A stretch of 64,000 nucleotides of DNA, taken from assembly GCF_011075055.1 (NCBI RefSeq), contig NC_058155.1, positions 10,387,537 through 10,451,536 on the forward strand. The letters run 5' to 3'. Every line of letters begins with the position of its first letter. Position 1 is the first letter of the stretch. A model generated the notes under the pieces. It was not told where the DNA came from and made no database searches. It saw nothing but the letters and a program-made list of their open reading frames with translations. Origin of the DNA: Mangifera indica. Lineage: Eukaryota > Streptophyta > Magnoliopsida > Sapindales > Anacardiaceae. The translations under genes were made by a program, and so were the position numbers. Positions 49,701 to 62,200 of this stretch are shown one piece after another.

Positions 49701-52700
49701 TGCGTGTTGCTGCAACCACTATTCTTAATATAAATGTTAGTGCTGCAAATATAGACACTTTTTTGGAGACAATTCTTTCATGGAGAAGACAGCTAGAATT
49801 TGAACAGAAAACCATGAAATTACATGAGGTCAAATAGGCTTTCTTTTACTTGTCTGCATGTTGAGAAGTTCATTAGTTGATTTTCCATTCTAATGCTTTA
49901 TTTGCTTACTGTTGTAGCAGGAGACTGGTAGTCATTTTATACATGGAGAGGATGCCACAGTCTCAGCTTTGGATGTCGATGATTTCAAGACTGTAATAGT
50001 AGAAAATAGACTTGGGTGTGATATTTATATCAAACAGGTTGAACAAGATCCAGATACAGTTGCCCAACTACATCATGGTGACTGTGCATCTGTCTGTATT
50101 CCACCTCCGAGGTTTTCAGACAGGTTAAACACTGCGGATGAATCTAGGGAGGCACACTGTTATATTGGTCTACAGATTATTGAGGCCAAGGTTGTACTGT
50201 GGTCAAAAATCATTTACTACAATTAAACTCATTAGTATTGATACTGTGACCTTATAATCAGTAGCTAACTTGCTGTATTTTTGCAGGGTTTACCCATAAT
50301 TGATGATGGTAATAGTCATAAATTCTTCTGTGCTTTGCGCCTGGTTGTTGATAATCAGGTGTCAGACCAGCAAAAGCTTTTCCCTCAGAGTGCAAGGACA
50401 AAATGTGTGAAGCCTATAGTTTCAGAATTCAATGGTCTAGTTGAAGGCACAGCTAAGTGGAATGAGCTTTTCATATTTGAAGTTCCTCAGAAGGTGTGCT
50501 TTCTTTTGCATCTCTTATTTCCTTAATGTGCTTAAAAAGGCAGTATTTGTAGGAGTATTGATTCAGTTGACATAGTTTGAAAGACAGAAAAGTTAGTTTG
50601 TATGTTTCTGAACTGCCTTATTACTCATTTATTAATATAATATCACCATATGGCAATGAACTGCCATCAATATTAATTTGCTAAATAACATGAATACTAA
50701 AATAATGATTCATCGGAGGAGTCTAAATATACTACAATAAAAATCTGACAAGTTGAGCTTATATTTCCATTTCTTGGGCTTACCTTTGAAGCTTATATGT
50801 GTAGGTTCTAAATATTATTCGTCTCCAGATATTTTTTTTGTCTGCATGTCTAAATTTTTGTCCCTCTATTAGCATCATGGATTTTTTGGAGTTTTAAACA
50901 ATTATGGGATATTTGAATTTTGGCTGTTGCAGGGTCTGGCTAAGTTAGAAGTGGAGGTGACAAACCTTGCAGCAAAAGCTGGGAAAGGTATTAGTTAGTG
51001 GCATGCTCCATCTTAGGGGTTGTTTGGTTTCGGGGATTTAAAGATTACTTTAGTAATCTATCTTTTATTATTTACATTACTTTGTTTGGTTTGTCAGTAA
51101 TAAAAGATTACGGTAATTTTCTATTATCAATGCTGATGTGATAGGTAATATAGGTGGTAATTTAATTACCACATTCATCTTCGGTATTAAAAGATTATCA
51201 AGATAATCTTGATTTTATTATAATTATATTATTATTTATTAATTTTTTGAGACAAAAATAAATTTATTTTTAATTGATATAACAAATAATATAAAAATTA
51301 TTTAAAAATAATTATATTCAAGAACATTTAAGTAAAATAATTTATTAATATTCTTTTATTGCCTTTAATTAAATACAATAATTATTTATACATATTTTTT
51401 TTTACCAAATTTTATTAAACATAATAATAATTTATATCCAATAATATTTTAAGTAATCTATCTTTAAGGTAGTTTATCTATTTTGGTAATAAAGCATTAC
51501 CCAAACCAAACGCTCTTTTAGAGTTTTTTGTCTTCTTCTCATAGATTTTTCTATTATAATTTTGACTACCCTTCTCTCTTAAATGGCTGATTTATGTCTT
51601 TTTGCAGAGAGCTATTAATTTGATATAGACTTATTTAATTATTCTTCTTGTGCTTAATGTCAAACACCATTCAAGGTCAAATTTGTGTGCTTTTTACCTT
51701 TTAATTTTAATTTTATGTAATGATGTGATAAGGTTTTGATCCATGTGAAAGGATTGATTGAGAAAAGTAGATCAAGATTATCTAGATATATTTCCTAAGC
51801 CACATCGAAAGAATATTGCAACTGAGAGGAAAATCAGTTGACGTCAAATAACTTTTACTCGGATTAGTTTGACTTGAATTGGATGATGTTGAGCGGTACT
51901 TACTGCTGGTTATGTATTCATCTATGATTTTCTGCTCTCAGGCTGTTAAACACAAAACAGCATTGATTTTCAATAGGGTTCCTGATTTTCTTTGTGGCTT
52001 TTTCCTTCTGAAATTATGATTCATGAATTGGTTTTTTGTTGAGGCAATTTTATTATTGATGGTACAGGTGAAGTTGTTGGTGCTCTCTCCTTTCCTGTTG
52101 GACATGGCACTAATTTGTTAAAAAAGGTAGGGTCAGCAAGGATGCTGAATCAAGCATACGATGTTCAGGATATTTTATCTTACTCACTGAGGAGAAGGGT
52201 GAGCTCTTTAAATTCCTGTCAACTATGGATGTTAATTGTAATCGATCATGCAATCTTTTTTCTTCTATTTTTTGACTTTATTGTAATTTTTTTTAAATAT
52301 TGTTCTTTTTCACAGGTTCAGCCCAATAATGATGAAGACATGCAGGAAAATGGACGTTTGTTTGTTTCCAAGATGCATTTTGAGAGGAATACAATAGCAA
52401 GCTTGCATGGGGATGTCAGTACTGAGAGTCATATGGATGGAGAAGTAGGCTTTTGGGTTGGTCTCCACCCTGATGATGCTATGAAGAGCATTCGGTCATT
52501 GCTTCCATTGTCAGTAGTTCCTAAATCATTTGATAATGAGTTCTTTGCTATTGAAGCTATAATGAAGAATGGAAAGAAACATGCAATTTTCAGGGGGCTT
52601 GTCACTGTTGTAAATGATTCAGAATTCAGATTGGGGATATCTGTATGTCATATTTCATTTGTTAATGATAAGAATGAATCTGTGAGAACAAGCAGTGGTA

Positions 52701-55700
52701 ACGTAATTGTGGAAGAGATCTTTGAAAATCAATATTTGCAACCAAATTCTGGCTGGGGTGATAAGAGGCCTGGCTCTTATAATAATGGTCCAGGACGTTG
52801 GTGCACCAACTTCTCATATTCATCAGATGTGAGTCTATTTATGAAATGATGCTTTCTTTTCTTGTAGGAAGTTTTACTGCTTTCTTTATATTCAATGGTT
52901 TGCGTATGCTTAAGTCGTCTTGCTTTCTTTGGAAGGAATTTTTTGAACCTTCCCTTCCCCATGGATGGCGGTGGACATCAGCATGGACTGTTGCTAAATC
53001 CCAGTTTGTTGATGATGATGGCTGGGCATATGGGCCTGACCACGAAAGTCTAAAGTGGCCTCCAACCTCTTCCAAGTCACGTATGAAATCATCTCATGAT
53101 GTTATGCGGCGAAGGTGTTGGATCCGTACCAGACAACTAGTCACTGATCAAGGTGGAAGTAACATGGAGGGTGATCTTATTATCTTAACTCCTGGATCTT
53201 CTGCTGCTTTACCATGGAGATTTACATTTAAGGGTTCGGACCAGTGTTTACAAATTCTTCCTATTGTTGATAATGAGCCTTCATATGCATGGGGTCGTGT
53301 TGTTGCTATTGGTTCCAACTTTTCATTTGGAAAGGACCAGGCTTTAGTGGATCAAGTTTCACTCTACAGACAAAGTAAATTGAAACAAGGAAACAAATTC
53401 TCTAATCTCACATTCACGTTGAACCAACTTGAGAAGAAGGATTTACTTTTTTGTTGTTCTCCTGGTACTGGAAGTAAACTTATTTGGCTAAGTGTGAGTG
53501 CAGATGCATCTGTTCTTCACACTGAACTGAATACTCCAGTATATGATTGGAGAATATCTATTAACTCTCCTTTGAAGCTGGATAACCGGCTTCCATGTCC
53601 AGCTGAATTTACAGTCTGGGAAAAAACAAAAGAAGGGCATAACATTGAAAGACAGCATGGAATAATCTCTTCGCGGAGGAAAGCACATATATATTCAGCA
53701 GATGTCCAGAGACCTCTATATCTTACATTGTTTGTTCAGGGTGGTTGGGTCCTTGAAAAGGTGATAATCCATTTTAAAATTGTATGTACTCATATGTTGA
53801 GTCGTAAATTTATTAACCTTTTCTTGCTGCAGGACCCTGTTCTTGTTTTGGATCTTTCTTCAAATGTAAACATATCATCATTCTGGATGTTCCATCAGCA
53901 AGGTAAAAGGTGAGACTGAATGCAATTTTCCTTTTTTCAAGTGAAAGAGAACTCTATTGAGTTCCTCAGAGGTTTGGTTTAAGATGAAGGCATATCCACT
54001 GGTTTTTAATCATTAAAAACCTTTTAGTAGATGTATTAGTGTCATAAATGCTTTGAAGTCTTAGGAAATTTATCAGAAACCTCCATCCAGGAAGATCATT
54101 GTTAATTTTTCATATCTCATTGGTCCTGATAATCTGGAAAAACCTCAGAGTTAAATAGAACTCAGTGTCTGATATCATGTTCTTTTTCATGTAAAAGTGA
54201 TTCTTGGCCTTGCTTTAGAGTTGCTCAATTACACAAAATTACACAGCGCCAAAGTTAGGAAGTGTTCAGAATCTAGCTGAATGCTTAAATCATCACAAAG
54301 GCTGTATTTAGGGCTGAATTCGAACCGAGCCAGGCTTGGACGAGCCCGAAACGAGTTGGCCCTAGCTGAGCTCGGTCAAGCTCGAGCTCGAGTTACTCGC
54401 CTGATTTTTTAATTAAAAATTTTAATACAAAACGACGTCGTTTTGACTAATATGTATTAAAACGACGTCGTTTTAATAACGAAAAACGAGTCGAGCCGAG
54501 TTCGAGCTTGGCTTTCACGAGCTCGTCGAGCTCGAGCTCAACTATATGCGAGCTCCGCTCAGCTTAAATCCAACCCTAACTGTAGTAATACCACACCTTC
54601 TGTCACTTATAAACAAATAAGAGATTTTGTTTTTTGCATAGATGTAATTTCAAGTTACTTTTTAAGTTCTAATTACAAATATTAATTGTAAATCTGAACA
54701 AAAATTAGACTTGAACTCATTAAATTGTTTTGACTATCATATTCATTTTCCTTTTTAGTTTTTATATATAATTCAATCAAGGAGCACTCCTCCTAGTTTG
54801 ATGGCATAAAAAATCCAATAAATTCCAATGTTGTAAAGAAGCACTCTTGATGGTCATCCAAGGATCATATGATGTCCTAATTTTCATATTTATGCAATCA
54901 TAATTGATTTGATTCTTAAAGAAAGAAATATTGAGAAGGGGAATCCATAAAATGATATATCTTTTTGTATGTCTTTTATGTGATGTTTTCATTTTTGCGT
55001 TGCTTTTTGTCAACCAAAATTTTGTTTGTGTTAAAGTTCAAACACAATTGTTGAGCCCCTATTTATTAATTTAAACTTTTAGTAAAATGATTAAATAGTT
55101 TGGCATGAAAGCCAAATTAACTGAGTGGTCTTGTGTTTAAATGCTTCCACTGCATTAATTTGTTATTAAAATTTGGGTTTTTAATTGTCACTCATGCTCT
55201 GTGTGGGCCTCTGGTTTGTATTAGATCTGTGTACTTTGCTAGTGAGGATAAGTTTAAAGATTTTTCTTGTAAATGTAAACTTTTAGGTTAAATGATTACT
55301 TTACACCTACCTGTAATTTTTTTCACGAATATATTTTGGGTTTCAATTATATGATCCTCATTATGAGTCTGTTATGCAGGAGATTGCGTGTAAATATTGA
55401 AAGTGACATGGGGGGATCCACTGTTGCACCCAAAACCATAAGGTTCTTTGTTCCATATTGGATTTCTAACAATTCGTCTCTTCCTTTGGCATACCGAGTT
55501 GTGGAAATTGAATCTTCTGACAATGCAGAGATGGATTCTAAGTCACTATCTAGAACTGTTAAGTCAGCAAAAACAACTTTGAAAAATCCTACATACTCAA
55601 TTGATAGGAGACACTCTGGCTCTAAAGAAACATTCAAGTAGTTGAAGTAATTGAGGACACTAGTCCAGTGCCTAGCATGCTTTCTCCACAAGACTCTGCA

Positions 55701-55938
55701 GGTCGCAGTGGTGTTATGCTGTTTCCTTCTCAGAAAGATTCATATGTATCCTCGAGGGTGGGCATTGCTGTTGCTATTCGCAGCTCTGAAATTTACAGTC
55801 CTGGGATTTCTCTTCTTGAGTTGGAAAAGAAGGTGATTGCCAGCTTATTTTCTCTATTTTTTCCTTCCACTTCCTCTCTCCCTCTCTGACTCTAAGCCTT
55901 CTGCGGGGTTAGAAGGGAACTGAGGCTGTTGATTCTTT

Positions 55939-56036
<98 letters not shown>

Positions 56037-56200
56037 TTTATTTATATTCTTTTTTTTATGTGCTGCTTTAACTTATCTTCAGGAGCGAGTTGATGTCACA
56101 GCATTCAGTTCTGATGGATCTTATTACAAACTTTCAGCTAGATTGAAAATGACCAAAGATAGAACTAAGGTTGAGTGTCTCATTATGTTTCTAAATTTAT

Positions 56201-56254
<54 letters not shown>

Positions 56255-59200
56255 AGCATAGAGTATTATGACTGTATCCTTCATCAACAATCGATGTATT
56301 ATTCTCTCTCTCTGTTTTAATCATCAGAAGAGAGAGTCATAATTTCAGTTATGTTTTTGTTTCTTGTCTTGGATATACATTCGGTTTATGCATCACCCTG
56401 GCCATCTGATAGGATTGGAAAGTTTGTTTACTGATTGTCCTTGCCAGCCTCCAGTTTGAGGTCATGTTTGGAGAAGAATGGAATGATTTAGACTAGGAGT
56501 TTCTGACCATTTCATGAACCACAAGGCTGAGTTAGAAATTTTCTGTGGAACAATTTTTGCACTGCCAACTCCACACACACCACTAAAAGATTTCTTCAAT
56601 ATAATTTTTTTACTCGTCCAAGGAGATAAAAAGTTAATATTGGCTGTAGAAAGTCCATATTGTGTAATGCATATGATCTTCATTTGCATTAACGAATGAC
56701 ATATAAATATATGTTATTAGAAGCAATAATAATATTTTAATATTTGCAGATAGGTCATTTGATCACTAATTAACAACTACAACTGGTTGATGTTCAGGTT
56801 GTTCATTTTCAGCCACAGACCTTATTTATTAACAGGGTTGGTCTTAGTCTCTGCCTGCAACAGTGTGATTCTCAGTTTGTGGAATGGATTCATCCTACTG
56901 ATCCTCCAAAGCCCTTTAGATGGCATTGTTCTGCCAAAGTTGAGTTGTTGAAGGTCTAGCATTGTTCTCTCTTGATTTGATTTCCTTAAAATATGATAGT
57001 TATGTTCAACTTGATGTAATTAATGTTAAATTTCAGTTGCGGGTCGACGGATATAAATGGAGCACACCTTTCAGTGTTAGTAATGAAGGTGCTATGCGCA
57101 TTTCTTTAAAATCAGATACTGGAAGCAATCAATTGCAGCTTAGGGTTGCAGTTAGAGGTGGAACAAAGAGCTCTCGCTATGAAGTTATTTTTCGTTTGAA
57201 TTCCTTTTCAAGCCCTTACAGGTTATACTTAAAGCCGAATATGTTTAAGTTTTTCATGTCTCTTTCTCTTCTGCAGGGGACTTTGCATGTTTTTACTATT
57301 TTGTTTTTGGTTGTGTGTGTATATTTATCATTATTATTAATGTTGCATCCAAGCATTTATTTCTTGTTTTAAGTAAAAGTATAGTGTTTCATTTGTAATC
57401 GATGAGTTTAGATTTTTAAGGTACATTTATTTCTATTGTGCAGTAGTTAGCTCTCTTTCCTTTTGTTTTGTGTAATATTTAGTTCTGTTTCTTTTTTGTT
57501 TTGAATATTATATGCCTGTTTTCTTTTTCCCTCTTTTTTTTTTTTTTATATTAATGGCAACATTTGACAAACAGGATTGAAAATTGTTCCATGTTTCTAC
57601 CCATTCATATTCGGCAAGCTGATGGTACCAGTGATTCATGGCAGTTTCTTCTTCCTAACACTGCTGCTGCTTTTCTCTGGGAAGACCTTGGTAGACGACG
57701 TTTGCTGGAACTTCTGGTTGATGGAGCTGACCCATCAAAGTCAGAAAAGTATGATATTGATGAGATTTGCGATCACGAGCCCATTATGGGAACTGGTGGC
57801 CCTGATGCAGCTCTACGTGTTACCATTCTGAAAGAAGAGAGGACACATATTGTTAAGATCACTGATTGGATGCCAGAAAATGAAGCAGCAGCAATCATGA
57901 GAAAAAGAATCCAATCACCACTGCCTCAGATTCCTGGAAATGAATCTCAAAATCAAGAGTCACTATCCTCCTCAGATGGTGAATTTCATGTTGTTGTTGA
58001 GCTGGTTGAGCTTGGAATATCCATTGTGGACCATACTCCTGAAGAGATATTATACCTGTCAGTACAGAATGTTCTTCTAGCTTATTCAACTGGCTTGGGG
58101 TCTGGATTTAGCAGGTAGGATTTTCTTCTTCAATACTCCTATCTGTAGGCTTATTAGTCTGACATTAGGAACATATTAAGTGCTTCTTCTTAACTGAAGC
58201 ACTGAGTGCAAGAGTAATCTAAAGAGAAGTGTTGATTTAAATGTGGCCTAAAGATATGATCAGGTGCCCCCTCTAATTGTATTGCTCTGATTTTGTATAT
58301 GGATTTTTAGTAAATCCATCTGAATGGATCTATTTCTGAAGCACTGGCTGTTAAGATGCCAAATGGTTAAATGTTGAACTCATGGTATTTTATCAATTGA
58401 GGGATGCAGCACTAGTTTCGTTTGGCGGCCCATTCAATTTGGAATGGAGTCCCGGTGTAGCTATAGAATGCATTGGGAAATATGTCACTGATTCCATGCC
58501 TGTGTTTGTATGTATAAAGTCTATTATGTTGGTAAATTATCAATAGCGATATAAATGTGTTTCTTATTAAGAAGAAATACCAATAGAAATATGTTGGTGC
58601 AGTTACTGTTTATGCAATAGAAGGTAAGTTATTGAAAGAATAATGGTTTCTGAGTGAAGAAATTGTGATATGGCATTAACCACTGCTGTGCAGCCAATCG
58701 GCAGGTTATCCATGAATTTGTTCCTTAATTGGATTAGTACCTAACTTCTAGATACTAGAGCATTTTGTAAGTTTTATCTTCCTTTGGCAAAGATTTGAAA
58801 ATTGAATTAACCGATTTCCATTTTGTTTTATGTAACAGGTTCAAACTGAGAACGAAAACTATACAACTGGATAACCAATTACCATTGACTCTGATGCCAG
58901 TTCTTTTGCAGCCGCAAAGAGCTCTGGATGAGACTGATTACATATATAAAGTTTCCTTTAGTCAGCAGACAAATGGATCTTTAGACTTATGTGTCTATCC
59001 ATATATTGGTTTTTACGTGAGCTTCTTTATTGTCTTAATCGAATAGCATAATGGTTATGATTTAATTTTCCTATATACAATTTTGATTATGTTTGTTTGA
59101 AATGCTTTGGATCAGGGACCTGAAAATTGTGCCTTTCTGATAAACATTCATGAACCTGTTATTTGGAGACTTATTGGGATGATCCAGCGGATGAATATTC

Positions 59201-62200
59201 ATAGGTTATATGATACTAAAAAAACTGCAGTTTCAGTTGATCCATTCATTCATATCGGGTATGGAGTTTTATTTTCAAATTTGTCTTCTAATCCTGTATT
59301 TCATTAACTCATACATTATTAAAACTTAATACCTATAATTACAGTGTTCTTAATATCTCGGAAATTCGATTCAAACTATCAATGACAATGTCACCTACTC
59401 AACGACCAGGAGGAAAACTTGGATTTTGGTTATCTTTAATGACTGCATTGGGTAACGTTGAAAATATGCCTGTAAGTGTTAATATTTCATATATAATTGT
59501 TTTAAAGTTTATAACGGGGGTGGGATGCATCATGTTAGTTATTGTGCTCCATTTTTGCCCATTTTTATGCAGACTGATTATTTTTGCCAGTGTACAAGTA
59601 TTGCTTCAACATAAAACTTTTATTATTTATGGGGCTATTGCTGGAAATTAGAATGTTTAGAAAGAAAAAGAAAGTTAATTATTTGAGCTTGCCAATGGTT
59701 CTTTATATAGCATTCTCTCCACCTCACTCTCATTTGGCTTGAAAGGGGGTTGTAAGCTTAAACAAGGAAGCTGTGCACATACAGTGACAGACTATTTTGA
59801 GTATTATATATTCTGGTTGAATCTTATTTTTGGTCTATGACAGTGCACATGGTTTATTTAGACAGCTAGTTCGGTGTTATGTCATTACTTTAGTATGTCT
59901 CATTTACTAAACGTACACATTTGAGGCTTTTAAACACATTAGACATGCAAAGTTGTCTATTCATTAGTTCTCATTGTGACTTGCTAGGGATTCCTAACAT
60001 GCATGATTTTCTTAATCTTTAAGTTTCTCAGTATAGCTCTTATGCATTATAGAGAATGTGATAGAAATTTTGAATATGAATCATCTTTCTATATGCTAAT
60101 CAGATCAGAATAAATCCAAGATTTCATGAGAATGTGTGCATGAGGCGGAGTACTATGACTAATATTGCCTTAGTAAATTTAAAAAAAGATCTTCTTGGCC
60201 AACCTCTGCAACTGCTCTCGAGTCTTGATATATTGGGAAATGCAAGCAATGCACTTGGACATATGAGTAAAGGTGTGGCTGCCCTATCAATGGACAAGAA
60301 GTTCATCCAGAACAGACAGAGACAGGTTTGCTATGAGCTTGAAATTTTGATTTATCATGTTGTGCATAGGGCCATGTATTGTTTGGCATGTTGCAGAGCT
60401 GTAAACCTAAACTTGATTAAGGGAAAAATAAATAACTGGCTCTTTACCTACTAAATTCTTTACCCTTTCTTTATGTTATAATAATGCCTCTCTGTAAAAT
60501 TCACCTAAATAAATTCTAAAAATAGACCCAAAGCTACAATCAATCAGATTTTTTTAAGTAGAATAGTCAAAATAAAAAAGAAAAAGTTGAACACAAATTC
60601 CATAATTACTATTAAAAATAAAAAGAAAAATTCTTGGAACACTTTGTGCATACCTTTCCTCTTTTCAGCATTTGAAACCCCTGCTCTTGGGGCTAAAATG
60701 ATGGTTAATTTAGTGCTAACTGTGTTGCTTAGGGACACTGTAGCTAAGGCTGGATTCGAGCCGAGCCAAGCTCGAGCTCGACTCTGTTTACATATAGCTG
60801 AGCTTGTTGAGCTCGTGAAAGCCAAACTCAAACTCGGTTCGAATTCAGTTCAGCTCGTTTTTCGTTATTAAAACGACGTCGTTTTAATAAATATTGGTCA
60901 AAACGACGACGTTTTGTATCAAAATTTTTAATTGAAAAATTTAGCGAGTAGCTCGAGCTCGTATAGGGCTGACTCGGGCTTATTCGAGCCGAGCTTGAGC
61001 TCGAGTTTGAACCGGCTCAGTTCAAGTCCAGCCCTAACTGCAGCCAAGGCAGTTCAGAGTGGTGTCCAATGAGATTAATAAGTGAAAATGTCATTGATTT
61101 TTTTGGATTTGACCAATGCCTTGAATAGCATGAACCTTGTTGATTTTGGAATTGCCTCTTACACAAGTGAGGATGAGGTATTTTTGGGTATCAAAAAATG
61201 AAAAAAAGTGATGAAAATCTCCTATAGTGTATACAAAGTTGAATTTTTTTTCTTTCTTTCTTTCTTTTTTTTGGGAAACAATAAATATTATTGAAATTAA
61301 TCATTAATGTTTACAATAGTAGACCAAATATCCATCATAAAAGTGCTAGATCTTTACGACAAATATTCACAAGCCTTTTGTTATCTGTGCTACTGAGCAC
61401 CAAAAAGAAGGGAAAGATTAAAGCAGCCCACGGTTCCACAAATCGGTAGAACACATCAACTCAAAGTTGAACATTGTTTATAGCCTAATTTGCTTTATCA
61501 TATTTCTTGGTATTTTGAAATTGTGTTGTTTGAAGAAGGCTATGCTTTGTGCTTTAGATTATCCTTAGATGCTATTTGCATTTTTTCAATATTTACTAAT
61601 ATAAGTACACTGATAAATCACAGTTAGTATTTTTTTTTTCCATGTGCTAGTGTTTCTTTTTCCGTGTAATCTGTATTATCTTGTAGGAGAGCAAAGGTGT
61701 AGAGGACTTTGGTGATGTTATCAGAGAGGGAGGTGGTGCTTTAGCAAAGGGCATATTCAGAGGTGTTACTGGCATATTAACAAAGCCTCTTGAAGGAGCA
61801 AAATCTTCTGGTGTTGAGGGTTTTGTTCAGGGTGTTGGTAAAGGAATAATAGGTGCAGCTGCCCAACCAGTTAGTGGGGTGCTTGATCTTCTGTCGAAAA
61901 CTACTGAAGGTGCAAATGCTATGAGAATGAAGATAGCATCTGCTATAGCTTCAGATGAACAACTTTTACGTAGGAGACTGCCACGTGTAATTGGTGGTGA
62001 TAATTTGCTTCGTCCATTTGATGAGTACAAAGCACAAGGGCAGGTATTTGTTTTGCCTTCTTAAGGAGAAAAAAATTGCCTAGGTGATTGTACTGTTAAG
62101 TTGTCATAACTCATCTGTTATAAAAGAGTCTTATAAAAGAGTGACCGTGATTTGGAACTATTACAATTTGTTGGGTTGTTCAATATTAGGGGATTTGAAG

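Noticed and set aside
52868..52935. Earlier acceptor for VPS13 exon 49
   Set aside because: The AG at 52866-52867 would put EFFEPSLPHG out of frame (68 extra bases). The AG at 52934-52935 after a pyrimidine tract keeps frame and family sequence.
22165..53075. Antisense open frames across VPS13 (for example 22165-22428, 36105-36398, 52839-53075)
   Set aside because: They mirror real plus-strand exons, have no splice structure or domain of their own, and are shadows.
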